DNA of 64,000 nt from Flavobacterium psychrophilum (GCA_022730285.1 DZCQ01000003.1:34921-98920), one strand, 5' to 3'. Positions 19,056-27,945 are shown, numbered from the stretch's first letter. Notes: generated from the sequence alone by a model not told the origin. Numbers and translations are program-made.

Positions 19056-20519
19056 TTATTTTTCTAAAAGCTCTAAAAATTCTTTCACAATTTTCATGTC
19101 ATCAAAATCTGATTTAACACCATTTACTTCTTGGTAGGTCTCGTGGCCTTTGCCAGCTATTAAAATAATATCCCCAGAGTTAGCAATTTGGCAAGCATTT
19201 TTTATTGCTTGTTTTCTATCGGTAATAGAAACATATTTTTTGAAATGAACAGGTTCTATTCCTACTTCCATTTCTTGTATAATGGTTTCAGGATTTTCGG
19301 TTCTTGGATTGTCGGAAGTGAGTATTGCCTTATCACTACAATCCGTTGCAATTTTAGCCATCATTGGTCTTTTTGCTTTATCACGATCGCCACCACAACC
19401 AATAACTGTAATTAATTTTTCGTTATGGGTACGAATATCATTTATTGTATTTAAAACATTTTCAAGAGCATCTGGTGTGTGAGCATAATCAATAATAGCG
19501 GTTATTTTTTCTTTTGAAACAATAAATTGAAAACGTCCTGAAACACTTTCTAATTCTGATAATAATCGTAATGCTTCTAGTTTATCAAAACCTAATTCCA
19601 CTGCAACTCCATAAATGGCAACCAGATTATAGGCATTAAAAGTACCTATAAGCCTTGTCCAAACTTCTTGTTGGTTAATTTTTAATTGCAATCCAGAAAG
19701 TTGATTTTCTATAATGACCGCTTTATAATCGGCATAATTTTTTAGAGCATAAGACAATTTTCTTGCCTTCGTGTTTTGCATCATTACCAATCCGTTTTTA
19801 TCATCAATATTAGAAAGTACAAAGGCGGTTTTTGGTAAATTATCAAAAAACGATTTTTTAACATCTCTATATTCCGAAAATGTATCGTGATAATCTAAAT
19901 GATCATGACTCAAATTGGTAAAAACTCCAGCCGAAAATTGAAGACTTTCGGTACGTTTTTGATGAATACCGTGAGAACTTACTTCCATAAAACAATATTC
20001 GCAACCTGCTAAAACCATTTGGTTTAAATAATAATTTAAAGTAATAGAATCTGGCGTGGTGTGTGTTGCTTTAAATTCAACATCTCCTACCATAATTTTC
20101 ACAGTAGATAATAAACCCACTTTTAACTCTGCTCTTGTAAATAGCTGGTATAATAAAGAGGCAATGGTTGTTTTACCATTTGTTCCCGTAATTCCAATTA
20201 ATTTTATTTTGCCAGACGGATTGTCATAAAAGTTAGAAGCTAAATAAGCCAAGGCATCATTTGTATCAGGCACTTGGATATAGGTAATGCTTTCCTGTAA
20301 AATTAATGGTAGAGTTGCACAAACCACTACAATTGCTCCAAGCGAAATTGCTTTGTCAATATAATCATGTCCATTAGATTGTGTTCCTTTTACGGCAATA
20401 AAAACATCGTTTTCTTGTATGTTTCTAGAGTCAAAATGTAGCTGATTAATCCATACATTAGTAGAACCATGTATTGCAGAAATAGTTACTTTGTCTAATA
20501 TATTGTGTAAAACTATCAT
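19056..20519 (-). CDS. murE: UDP-MurNAc-tripeptide synthetase MurE (meso-diaminopimelate type)
   Basis: Adds the third residue of the peptidoglycan stem peptide. The 487-residue enzyme has the P-loop GITGTNGKTTIASL near 108-121, the carbamylated-lysine region and SDNPRTENPE near 405-414. DNPR is the motif known from meso-diaminopimelate-adding enzymes, in contrast to the Lys-adding type, so the wall should be of the A1-gamma type. It overlaps ftsI by 4 bases (ATGA), a classic coupled junction. Confidence 0.96.
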   Translation of the reverse strand: MIVLHNILDKVTISAIHGSTNVWINQLHFDSRNIQENDVFIAVKGTQSNGHDYIDKAISLGAIVVVCATLPLILQESITYIQVPDTNDALAYLASNFYDNPSGKIKLIGITGTNGKTTIASLLYQLFTRAELKVGLLSTVKIMVGDVEFKATHTTPDSITLNYYLNQMVLAGCEYCFMEVSSHGIHQKRTESLQFSAGVFTNLSHDHLDYHDTFSEYRDVKKSFFDNLPKTAFVLSNIDDKNGLVMMQNTKARKLSYALKNYADYKAVIIENQLSGLQLKINQQEVWTRLIGTFNAYNLVAIYGVAVELGFDKLEALRLLSELESVSGRFQFIVSKEKITAIIDYAHTPDALENVLNTINDIRTHNEKLITVIGCGGDRDKAKRPMMAKIATDCSDKAILTSDNPRTENPETIIQEMEVGIEPVHFKKYVSITDRKQAIKNACQIANSGDIILIAGKGHETYQEVNGVKSDFDDMKIVKEFLELLEK

Positions 20520-22513
20520 GATAATTCAAGAGTTATAGTATTATTTTTTAAGATAGGTTCTCCTGCTTGTATTGACTGTTTTCTTACTTTTCCAATACCT
20601 ATTGCTTTGACTTTCATTCCTAAATTTTCTAGCAAGGCAACTGCGTCCATTCCTGGCATTCCTTTTAAATTTGGAATTACCTTTGGATTGCTATTTAATT
20701 TTTTATTGTATTTATAGTAATTTTCTTCTTGCGATTTGTTTTTTTTAGCTAAATTTTTCACCACATTAGTAGAAGGAACATCTGTAAATATTTTTTGAGC
20801 AATTCGTTTAAAAACAGGTCCCGCGACATCTGCACCAAAATAACCATTTGCAACATTTGGTTTATGCACTACCACAATGCAGGAATACTCTGGTTTATCG
20901 GCAGGGAAGTATCCTACAAATGAAGAGGCATAATACATTTTTTCATCTCCTCTATTATAATTAACCTGAGCCGTTCCTGTTTTTCCTGCCATTGAAAAAT
21001 TTTTAGAATATAATTTAGAACCCGTTCCTTTTTTTACAACATTTTGCAAAATTGCTTGAACTTTTTTAACTGTAGTTTGGTTACAAATACTTGGATTAAT
21101 TATTTGGGTAGGATATTCTTTAATGACTTTATTCCATTCTTTTACTTCTTTTACAAACTTTGGTTTAACCATCACTCCATTGTTTGCAATCGCATTGTAG
21201 AGCGTCAGTGTTTGTAGTGGTGTTACCGAAACTCCATACCCAAAAGCCATCCACGGAAGTGAAATAGCACTCCATTTTTTGTCGGTTGGTTCTGGTATAT
21301 ATGGAACACCTTCCCCTTTAAATGGTAATCCTAAAGGCTTATTAAGTCCTAAATTAACTATTCTGTTGGTAAATTGTTTTGGATCTTTTTTATAATTATC
21401 ATAAACAGCTTGCACCATAATGGTATTAGAAGAAAGTTCAAAACCTCTAGCCAAGGATACTTTGCCATAACCACCTTTGTGGGCATCTCTCACTTTTCTT
21501 CCTTTGTAGGTTATCTCTCCACCTTTGCTATCAAAAACCTTGCTAGTATCTATCTTATTATCATCTAGTAAGGCGATTAAATCTACTAATTTGAATGTAG
21601 AACCTGGTTCGTGCGATTCTGCTACAGCATAATTAATAGTTTCATAATAGGTTCCATCTTTTGCTTTTCCCAAATTAGAAATTGCTTTTATGTCGCCTGT
21701 TTTTGTTTCCATTACTACCACACATCCGTGGTCTGCATCATATTCAGTTAGTTGTTTTAATAGTGCATGATGTGCAATGTCTTGTACATAAACATCAATG
21801 GTAGAAATAACATCAAATCCATCTTGTGGTTCTACCTCGTTGTTGTCTCTTATGGGTTTCCATTGCCCTTTGGCTATTTTTTGCTTTAAAACCTTACCAT
21901 CTTTACCATTTAAATATTCTCCAAAAGCACCTTCAATACCCACACGGGTAAGCTTTCCTTCCTCATTAAATCTTTCGTAACCAATGGTTCTTTCTGCAAT
22001 TTTTCCAATTGGGTGCTCTCTAACGGTTTTTTGGTCGGTTATTATTCCTCCTTTGTATGCACCTAAATTAAAAAGAGGAAAATTTTTAATGGTCATGTAT
22101 TGGGTATAGCTTAAATTTCTAGCTACTAGAAAATATCTGTTTTTATTAGCTCGTGCTTTTCTAAATTCGTTTAAGTAAGTGCTGCTTGGCTTTTTAAATA
22201 ATTTTGAGAGTGAGTCTGAGAGTGCTTTTATATTAGAATCAAAGTTAGTTTTAGTTGGAGCAAGTGCGTCAAAACGAATAGTATATTCAGGAATTGAAGT
22301 AGCTAAAAGGCTTCCATCGGAGGAATAAACATTACCTCTGTTTGCTGGGATAACGAAATTTTTCACAGAGCGTTCTTTGGCTAATTTTCTATAATAATCT
22401 CCTTCAACCCACTGTATATTAGTAAGTTTTACAGCTATAGCGACTATCATTACAAACAACAAAAGGCTTATAATGTAGATACGTTTTAGAATATTTCGGG
22501 CTTCTATTGCCAT
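20516..22513 (-). CDS. ftsI: Division-specific transpeptidase (class B penicillin-binding protein 3) with PASTA domain
   Basis: Cross-links septal peptidoglycan. An ATG at 22513 gives about 665 residues starting MAIEARNILKRIY; a TTG 12 bases upstream is possible but less likely. It has one N-terminal transmembrane segment (about 10-28), a pedestal region, and a transpeptidase domain with active-site Ser in GSTFKL near residue 305, SSNTIM near 358 and KTGTAQ near 510. The final 60 residues (PKVIPNLKGM onward) form a PASTA domain, common in Bacteroidetes FtsI but absent from E. coli FtsI. It overlaps the ftsL-like gene by 10 bases. Confidence 0.95.
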   Translation of the reverse strand: MAIEARNILKRIYIISLLLFVMIVAIAVKLTNIQWVEGDYYRKLAKERSVKNFVIPANRGNVYSSDGSLLATSIPEYTIRFDALAPTKTNFDSNIKALSDSLSKLFKKPSSTYLNEFRKARANKNRYFLVARNLSYTQYMTIKNFPLFNLGAYKGGIITDQKTVREHPIGKIAERTIGYERFNEEGKLTRVGIEGAFGEYLNGKDGKVLKQKIAKGQWKPIRDNNEVEPQDGFDVISTIDVYVQDIAHHALLKQLTEYDADHGCVVVMETKTGDIKAISNLGKAKDGTYYETINYAVAESHEPGSTFKLVDLIALLDDNKIDTSKVFDSKGGEITYKGRKVRDAHKGGYGKVSLARGFELSSNTIMVQAVYDNYKKDPKQFTNRIVNLGLNKPLGLPFKGEGVPYIPEPTDKKWSAISLPWMAFGYGVSVTPLQTLTLYNAIANNGVMVKPKFVKEVKEWNKVIKEYPTQIINPSICNQTTVKKVQAILQNVVKKGTGSKLYSKNFSMAGKTGTAQVNYNRGDEKMYYASSFVGYFPADKPEYSCIVVVHKPNVANGYFGADVAGPVFKRIAQKIFTDVPSTNVVKNLAKKNKSQEENYYKYNKKLNSNPKVIPNLKGMPGMDAVALLENLGMKVKAIGIGKVRKQSIQAGEPILKNNTITLELS

Positions 22514-22845
22514 AGTTTTTGCCAAAAGGATTTTTCTGTTGTTACCTTAATTTTTTTTGGTGGAACTGCCGATGGAAAAATATTTTTTTTACTCATTTCG
22601 GACGAAACAGTAGATTCCATTTTTATTTTCATTAACTCTGAACGTTTATCTACAAATTCCGAACGCAATTCTTTTACTTGATTGGTTAAATCGGCAATTT
22701 GATATATTTTTTTTTCGTAGTTATGAGAGTTTGCTATCATTAGAATTGCAAGAAGAATTAAGAAAATAATAAATTGCCAATTTTTAACACCATCTTCATT
22801 TATAAGGTATTTAGCTTTAATTATATCGTATATTCCTGCTTTCAT
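22504..22845 (-). CDS. FtsL-like division protein
   Basis: A 113-residue bitopic protein: a cytoplasmic N-terminus of about 22 residues, a transmembrane helix (about 24-40, FIIFLILLAILMIAN) and a short periplasmic coiled coil (about 48-75, heptad Ile/Leu/Val residues). Size, topology and position between rsmH and ftsI match FtsL, whose sequence hardly conserves. The FtsQ-FtsL-FtsB type complex regulates FtsW-FtsI; no FtsB candidate is in this window. Function is inferred from context. Confidence 0.8.
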   Translation of the reverse strand: MKAGIYDIIKAKYLINEDGVKNWQFIIFLILLAILMIANSHNYEKKIYQIADLTNQVKELRSEFVDKRSELMKIKMESTVSSEMSKKNIFPSAVPPKKIKVTTEKSFWQKLWQ

Positions 22846-22852
22846 TTTTTGC

Positions 22853-23749
22853 TTATTTTTTTTCTGCTATTCTCAATTTAGCACTTCGAGCTCTATTATT
22901 AGCCTTAATTTCTTCGTCACTAGGAATAATCATTTTTCCTATTAACGTGAAAGGAACTTGAAAATTCCCAAAAAAATCTCGTTCTGGTTCGCCTTCAAAA
23001 AGACCATTTTTCATAAATCGTTTTACCAATCTGTCTTCTAAAGAATGATAAGAAATAACACTCAATCGTCCTCCTTCTGCTAAAATCTCTAGCGATTGTT
23101 CTAGAAATTCTTTCAAGACCTCAATTTCCTGATTGACTTCAATACGAATAGACTGGTATATTTGTGCTAAAATTTTATGTGCTTTATTGTTTGGCAAAAA
23201 ACGAGCTAAAACTTGTTTTAAATCCTCGGTATTTACAATTTTTTCTTTTTCTCGAGCTTCAATAATTGCCCTTGCAATTGCAGGAGCATTACTTAATTCT
23301 CCATATTGAGAAAATATTCTACGCAAATTAGCTTCGTCATATTCATTTACTATTTTAAAAGCATTTAGATCGTTTTTCTTACTCATTCGCATATCTAATT
23401 CCGCATCAAATCTGGTAGAAAATCCTCTTTCTGGAACGTCAAATTGATGGGAAGAAACCCCTAAATCTGCTAATATTCCATCTACTTTTTTTATTCCTTG
23501 AAAACGCAAAAACCGTTTAAGAAATCTGAAATTTTCTGGAATCAGTACAAATCGATTATCTAAAATGGCATTATTCCAAGCATCTTCATCTTGATCAAAA
23601 GCAAATAGTTTTCCTTGTTCGCCTAGCCGAGATAAAATCTCTTTAGAATGTCCACCTCCTCCAAAGGTTACATCTACATAAATTCCGTTTGGATTAATAT
23701 TTAACCCATCGACGGTTTGTGTAAGCAATACTGGATTATGATATTCCAT
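22853..23749 (-). CDS. rsmH: 16S rRNA (cytosine-1402-N4)-methyltransferase
   Basis: SAM-dependent methylation of C1402 in the ribosomal P site. The 298-residue RsmH/MraW starts MEYHNPVLLTQTVDGL, the usual N-terminus, with the SAM motif VDVTFGGGGHSKEIL (25-39), DLGVSSHQFD near 95 and SYHSLEDRLVKRF near 227. It overlaps mraZ by 14 bases. Confidence 0.96.
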   Translation of the reverse strand: MEYHNPVLLTQTVDGLNINPNGIYVDVTFGGGGHSKEILSRLGEQGKLFAFDQDEDAWNNAILDNRFVLIPENFRFLKRFLRFQGIKKVDGILADLGVSSHQFDVPERGFSTRFDAELDMRMSKKNDLNAFKIVNEYDEANLRRIFSQYGELSNAPAIARAIIEAREKEKIVNTEDLKQVLARFLPNNKAHKILAQIYQSIRIEVNQEIEVLKEFLEQSLEILAEGGRLSVISYHSLEDRLVKRFMKNGLFEGEPERDFFGNFQVPFTLIGKMIIPSDEEIKANNRARSAKLRIAEKK

Positions 23750-24209
23750 GGTCGTTGTTTGTAGTATTTCCCATCACTTCTTCGGCTAAATCTGCAAAAT
23801 CACCTACCGAATCATCGATGGCTTTTTCATATAAGTCTTTGTCCCAAATCTCCATAATAGAAACTGCAGAAGACAGCACAACATCTTTATTTATAGAAGC
23901 AAAAACAGCTAAATCTTTTGGAATTAAAAGTCGTCCAAGTGCATCTATCTCGATTATTCGAACTCCAGCGGTAAATCTTCTTATAAAATCGTTATTTTTT
24001 TTAACAAATCTATTTAGAGTATTCATTTTTTGCATCATCTCATTCCATTCTTTCATTGGATACAGCTCTAAACAAGGCTGAAATACCGAACGCTTCAAAA
24101 CAAACCCTTCTTGTAGAGTTGCTTCTAATTGCTTTCTTAAAGAATTAGGCAGTAACAACCTTCCTTTAACGTCCGCTTTGCATTCGTATGTTCCTATAAT
24201 GACATTCAA
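23736..24209 (-). CDS. mraZ: Transcriptional regulator MraZ
   Basis: First gene of the dcw cluster; a ring-forming, AbrB-like DNA-binding protein that in other bacteria represses its own operon. The 157-residue protein carries the two half-repeats: GTYECKADVKGRLLLP near 6-21 and GVRIIEIDALGRLLIP near 82-97, each with the DxxGR core. The start is a TTG at 24209 because no ATG occurs in frame before residue 52. The upstream DNA holds a promoter box and a 10-bp-periodic repeat likely to be its operator. Confidence 0.95.
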   Translation of the reverse strand: MNVIIGTYECKADVKGRLLLPNSLRKQLEATLQEGFVLKRSVFQPCLELYPMKEWNEMMQKMNTLNRFVKKNNDFIRRFTAGVRIIEIDALGRLLIPKDLAVFASINKDVVLSSAVSIMEIWDKDLYEKAIDDSVGDFADLAEEVMGNTTNNDHGIS

Positions 24210-24236
24210 GTAGTTATGATTTTATTTGTGAATAAG

Positions 24237-24244
24237 CAAAGGTA
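24237..24244 (-). promoter_or_regulatory. -7 promoter box (TACCTTTG) of the dcw operon
   Basis: Matches TAnnTTTG on the minus strand, 27 bases upstream of the mraZ start. The nearest TTG is only 14 bases further upstream, shorter than consensus spacing, and lies at the edge of the GTGG repeats. Confidence 0.55.
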
Positions 24245-24255
24245 AAAATTATTTA

Positions 24256-24282
24256 CCACAAATTACCACTATAACCCACTTT
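24256..24282 (-). promoter_or_regulatory. Three 10-bp-spaced GTGG repeats: probable MraZ operator
   Basis: On the minus strand three consecutive 10-mers begin AGTGG, AGTGG and TGTGG, so GTGG recurs exactly every 10 bases (24276-24279, 24266-24269, 24256-24259), with AAAGTGG as the first unit. Known MraZ sites are also three direct repeats with one helical turn spacing (TGGGN in E. coli, AAAGTG in Mycoplasma). The array ends 11 bases upstream of the -7 box, where a bound protein would cover the -33 region. Confidence 0.65.
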
Positions 24283-24448
24283 GTTAATAAGTTTTGTGTT
24301 TTTTATATTTAAAAGAATATATTGCACTTATTGTTTTATAATAATAAAAAATTCAGTAAAGCCAAAAGTGGCTTTTTAGAACTGAAAATGCACTTGTGGC
24401 TTTCTTGTTAAAATAATTAACCTGCTTTTGCATACAAAAACTTAATTT

Positions 24449-24604
24449 ATGAAATCGAATTTAACAAAATACTTACCCTTTATTGTTTCCTTTTTAATTC
24501 TTGGAATGAGTACAAGTTGCAAAACAACGATGCATCCAAAAGCAAAAAGCATACCTCCAGGTCAGATAAAAAAAGAAGGGAAAAATATAATTTCACTTAG
24601 GTAG
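24449..24604 (+). CDS. Small lipoprotein, 51 residues
   Basis: ATG at 24449 and TAG at 24602-24604. The N-terminus has a positively charged start (MKSNLTKY), a hydrophobic stretch (LPFIVSFLILGM) and a lipobox STSC with Cys24 as the lipidation site. The mature part is only 28 residues and basic, with a PPGQIKK motif at 36-42. Flavobacteriaceae carry small basic lipoproteins with a PPGQxKK motif, sometimes labelled quinol oxidase subunit 4; I cite that only as resemblance. It is convergent with the CoA-binding gene. Confidence 0.7.
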   Translation: MKSNLTKYLPFIVSFLILGMSTSCKTTMHPKAKSIPPGQIKKEGKNIISLR

Positions 24605-24607
24605 AAA

Positions 24608-24637
24608 ATAAAAAAGCAAAGTGATAGGGCTTTGCTT
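24608..24637 (-). terminator. Terminator of the CoA-binding protein gene
   Basis: An 8-bp stem, AAGCAAAG with CTTTGCTT (24614-24621 and 24630-24637), is followed on the minus strand by a T run. It lies 65 bases after the stop at 24702. Confidence 0.6.
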
Positions 24638-24701
24638 TGGTGGGAATTGATTATTCTACAAAAATTACTCAAAAAAAGGGAAAATAGAAAATGTAGAAAA
24701 T

Positions 24702-25067
24702 TTAATATTGATTTGTGGCAAGTAGAACCAATGTGCAAGCCACCTCAACCTTTATATTATTAGCTCGTAATAACTGATAAAATTCTGGATTTTCTGTTCC
24801 TGGATTAAAAATAACTCGTTTGGGTTTACATTCAATAATATAATTATAGTATTCTGCCTGACGGGAAGCATTTAAATACAACGTTACAGTGTGAATATTT
24901 GCAATGGGTATGCATTTTGTTTGAATAGTAATTCCTGCAACTTCTCCTGTGTTTTGTCCTATTGCAAGAACAGAAACATCTTTTGCAACTAACATTGAAA
25001 TAGCTTTGTAGGAATATTTGTCTGGCTTAACAGATGCACCAAGAACTAATGTTTTTTTGACACTCAT
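24702..25067 (-). CDS. CoA-binding domain protein (YccU-like)
   Basis: A 121-residue single-domain Rossmann protein with the nucleotide motif VLGASVKPDKYSYKA near residues 8-22 and VIFNPGTENPEF near 84-95. This is the CoA_binding_2 family of stand-alone proteins related to the N-terminal part of succinyl-CoA synthetase alpha. The biological role is unknown. It has its own promoter and terminator. Confidence 0.85.
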   Translation of the reverse strand: MSVKKTLVLGASVKPDKYSYKAISMLVAKDVSVLAIGQNTGEVAGITIQTKCIPIANIHTVTLYLNASRQAEYYNYIIECKPKRVIFNPGTENPEFYQLLRANNIKVEVACTLVLLATNQY

Positions 25068-25083
25068 TTTGTTTAATTTTTGG

Positions 25084-25112
25084 CAAAAGTAATTAAAATA
25101 GAAATTTTACAA
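25084..25112 (-). promoter_or_regulatory. Promoter of the CoA-binding protein gene
   Basis: Minus strand: TTG at 25110-25112, 18 bases of spacing, TACTTTTG at 25084-25091. This is a full Bacteroidetes promoter 16 bases before the start codon. Confidence 0.65.
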
Positions 25113-25154
25113 TCATAAATTAGATTTAATAATTTATTTTGTTTTGATAATATG

Positions 25155-25162
25155 TATTTTTG
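25155..25162 (+). promoter_or_regulatory. -7 box (TATTTTTG) of the marC gene
   Basis: TAnnTTTG match 12 bases before the ATG at 25175, so the leader would be only a few bases long. The nearest correctly oriented TTG is 13 bases upstream, which is short. Confidence 0.45.
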
Positions 25163-25174
25163 CATTAAAAAAAG

Positions 25175-25798
25175 ATGGAATTATTTATATATTTATTTTT
25201 CGCACTATTTTCTGTACTCAATCCTATTGGCACGATACCAATATTTGTAGGACTTACACAAGGAGATAGTAAAAATGAACGCTCTAGAATTTCTCTGTGG
25301 ACATCTATTAATGTTTTTATAATTTTAATAATTTCCTTTTTTGTTGGGCAATATGTTCTTTCTTTTTTTGGTATTACAATTAATGCCTTAAGAATTACTG
25401 GTGGAATTATTATTGCAAGTTCAGGATTTTCTTTATTATCAGGAAAGTTTAGTAAAAAAAGAGGTATTAATAAGCAAGTACAAACAGATGTGCAAAGCAG
25501 AAACGACATTGCATTAACACCACTCGCAATGCCAATGCTTGCTGGCCCTGGCTCTATTTCATTATTAATTGCATTTTACCAAGAACACCATACTATTGAA
25601 GAAATGGTTGTTTCGTCTCTTGCAATTTTGATGGTGTCTGCGAGTATTTATTTAGTGCTAAGAAGTGCACATTATTTATCTAAAATTTTAGGAGCTTCTG
25701 GAATTGTAGCAATATCAAGAATTGTTGGTTTTTTAACCATTGCTATTGGCGTTCAATACATAATCAGTTCTATATTAAGCATTGTAAGAGGAATTTAA
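25175..25798 (+). CDS. MarC family integral membrane protein
   Basis: A 207-residue protein with six hydrophobic segments (about 4-24, 38-62, 66-84, 112-130, 140-158, 176-198). FALFSVLNPIGTIPIFVGL near 9-27 and the repeated PLAMPMLAGPGSI near 113-125 are the paired signature loops of the MarC/NAAT family. Early reports linked MarC to antibiotic resistance but this was not upheld; the transported substrate is unknown. Transcribed away from the CoA-binding gene. Confidence 0.9.
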   Translation: MELFIYLFFALFSVLNPIGTIPIFVGLTQGDSKNERSRISLWTSINVFIILIISFFVGQYVLSFFGITINALRITGGIIIASSGFSLLSGKFSKKRGINKQVQTDVQSRNDIALTPLAMPMLAGPGSISLLIAFYQEHHTIEEMVVSSLAILMVSASIYLVLRSAHYLSKILGASGIVAISRIVGFLTIAIGVQYIISSILSIVRGI

Positions 25799-25824
25799 AA
25801 AATGCAATATATTAAATTACAATA

Positions 25825-27252
25825 CTATAAAGATAGTTTTTTCTGAATATCTTCTACAAATTTCTTAAATTGCTTATCGGTAGTAACAAGGTTATCAACA
25901 GTTTTACAAGCATGCAATACCGTTGCGTGATCTCTGTCCCCTATTTGCGAGCCAATATTAGCCAAAGAAGATTTTGTATATTTCTTAGCAAAAAACATTG
26001 CTAATTGTCGTGCCTGAACAATATGTCTTTTTCTAGTTTTAGACTGTAATGTATCTACATCTATTTGGAAGTAATCTGAAACTGTTTTTTGAATATAATC
26101 TATAGAGATTTCTCTTTTAACATTTTTCACAAATTTTTCTACCACTAATTTAGCAAGATCGATGGTTACTTCTTTTTTATTAAAAGAAGATTGTGCAATT
26201 AAAGAAATGATAGCTCCTTCTAACTCTCGTACATTGGTTTTAATATTTCTGGCAACATATTCTATGATTTCGTCTGGCATTTCTACACCATCTCTAAACA
26301 GTATGTTTTTTAATATAGAGATTCTAGTTTCGTAATCTGGTTGGTGTATTTCGGCAGAAAGCCCCCATTTAAAACGAGATAACAAGCGTTGCTCTATATC
26401 TTGCATGTCCACAGGTGCCTTATCGGAGGTTAATACAACTTGTTTTCCATTTTGATGCAAATAGTTAAAAATATGAAAAAATACATCTTGAGTTCCTGTT
26501 TTTCCAGAAAAAAACTGCACATCATCTATAATCAAAACGTCTATTAATTGATAAAAATGGATAAAATCGTTTCGATTGTTTTTTTTAACAGAATCAATGT
26601 ACTGTTGTGTAAATATTTCGGCAGAAATATAAAGCACTGTTTTTTCTGGGAATTTTTCTTTGATTTCTACCCCAATTGCATGAGCGAGATGTGTTTTTCC
26701 AAGTCCAACTCCGCCAAACAACAATAATGGATTAAAAGAAGTTCCGCCAGGTTTGTTAGCGACTGCCATTCCCGCAGAACGAGCTAATCTATTAGAATCA
26801 CCTTCTAAAAAATTATCAAAACTATAGTTAGAATTAAGCTGTGATTCTATTTTTAGGTTTCTTATTCCTGGGATAACAAATGGGTTACGTAATTCTGGGT
26901 CTTTGGGTTGCACAGGCACATCTAACTCTTGTGTTTTTATAGCAGCACGATTTGCGCTTGGCAATTGTTCTGTAAAAGGAGCTTTATTACCATATGTATT
27001 TTCCATTTTAATTTTATATAATAACTTTGCATTTTTGCCAAGTTCTTTTATTAAAGCAACTTTCAATAATTTTACATAATGCTCTTCGAGCCATTCGTAA
27101 AAAAACCTGCTAGGAACTTGAATATATAATGCATTATCGGTTAGTTCCACACATTTTATAGGTTCAAACCATGTTTTATAGGCTTGCTCTTCTATATTAT
27201 CTTTAATAAAAGATAAACAATTATTCCAAACTAACTCAGCATTCAAATTCAT
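25825..27252 (-). CDS. dnaA: Chromosomal replication initiator DnaA
   Basis: AAA+ ATPase that opens the replication origin. The 475-residue protein has an N-terminal DnaB-interaction domain (1-75), a linker, the ATPase core with Walker A GGVGLGKTHLA near 179-189 and Walker B VLIIDDVQFF near 239-248, and a C-terminal DNA-binding domain with GDRDHATVLHACKTV near 439-453. I see no cluster of DnaA boxes in the 200 bases upstream, so the origin is probably elsewhere. An imperfect -7 box (CATCTTTG) lies at 27336-27343. Confidence 0.97.
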   Translation of the reverse strand: MNLNAELVWNNCLSFIKDNIEEQAYKTWFEPIKCVELTDNALYIQVPSRFFYEWLEEHYVKLLKVALIKELGKNAKLLYKIKMENTYGNKAPFTEQLPSANRAAIKTQELDVPVQPKDPELRNPFVIPGIRNLKIESQLNSNYSFDNFLEGDSNRLARSAGMAVANKPGGTSFNPLLLFGGVGLGKTHLAHAIGVEIKEKFPEKTVLYISAEIFTQQYIDSVKKNNRNDFIHFYQLIDVLIIDDVQFFSGKTGTQDVFFHIFNYLHQNGKQVVLTSDKAPVDMQDIEQRLLSRFKWGLSAEIHQPDYETRISILKNILFRDGVEMPDEIIEYVARNIKTNVRELEGAIISLIAQSSFNKKEVTIDLAKLVVEKFVKNVKREISIDYIQKTVSDYFQIDVDTLQSKTRKRHIVQARQLAMFFAKKYTKSSLANIGSQIGDRDHATVLHACKTVDNLVTTDKQFKKFVEDIQKKLSL

Positions 27253-27453
27253 AGTGTATATTTGTAATCTTTTTTGTTATTTTTAGGTTATACGTATCAA
27301 AAAACAATCGTCTTTTTTGTTCATTTAGGGGTTAGCAAAGATGCGATATAAAATCGTTAAAAAAAAAAAAATTATATATTGATTTTGAGAAAAAAAAAGC
27401 GTATAGAAATTTAACTGTGTTATGAAAATTTTATAAAAATAAATATATATATT

Positions 27454-27855
27454 ATGAAGGAATTTGAATTTAAAGTTCGAGTTAGATATTCCGAAACCGA
27501 CCAAATGAGGGTAGTATATCATGGAAATTATGCTCAATATTTTGAGATGGGACGTGTGGAATGGCTTAGGAATCTTGGGCTTTCGTACAAATGGATGGAG
27601 GATAATGGAATTATGCTTCCAGTAGTTTCATTAACTATGAATTATAAAAAACCAGCACAATATGACGACGAAATTAGAGTGAAAACTATTTTTAAAAGTC
27701 AAAGCTCTGTGAAAATAGAATTTGAGTATGAAATATACAACGAAAGAGAGGAGTTATTAACAACCGGCTCTTCCATACTGGTTTTTGTAGACATGAAAAC
27801 GGGCAGACCAATTGCACCCCCATCTTATGTTAGCGATAAATTAAATTTATTGTAA
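27454..27855 (+). CDS. Hotdog-fold acyl-CoA thioesterase (YbgC/4HBT type)
   Basis: A 133-residue single hotdog domain. RYSETDQMRVVYHGNYAQYF (residues 9-28) holds the catalytic Asp and the HGNY motif of 4-hydroxybenzoyl-CoA-like thioesterases. These hydrolyse short or aromatic acyl-CoAs, or act at the membrane with Tol-Pal in proteobacteria; the substrate here is unknown. It is divergent from dnaA. Confidence 0.88.
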   Translation: MKEFEFKVRVRYSETDQMRVVYHGNYAQYFEMGRVEWLRNLGLSYKWMEDNGIMLPVVSLTMNYKKPAQYDDEIRVKTIFKSQSSVKIEFEYEIYNEREELLTTGSSILVFVDMKTGRPIAPPSYVSDKLNLL

Positions 27856-27945
27856 AATTCTTAAAACAAAAGATGTTTTAAATAATTATTCCCATACAAA
27901 TGTTAAATTTTTCAATAATTTCTTTATTAATTAATTATTGTAAGT

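Noticed and set aside
24358..24375. Hairpin AAAGCCA/TGGCTTT upstream of the small lipoprotein
   Set aside because: No gene lies upstream on the plus strand to be terminated and the stem is only 7 bp; function not supported.
27253..27453. Possible replication origin upstream of dnaA
   Set aside because: The region is AT-rich but I find no TTATNCACA-type DnaA box cluster; AT content alone is not enough.
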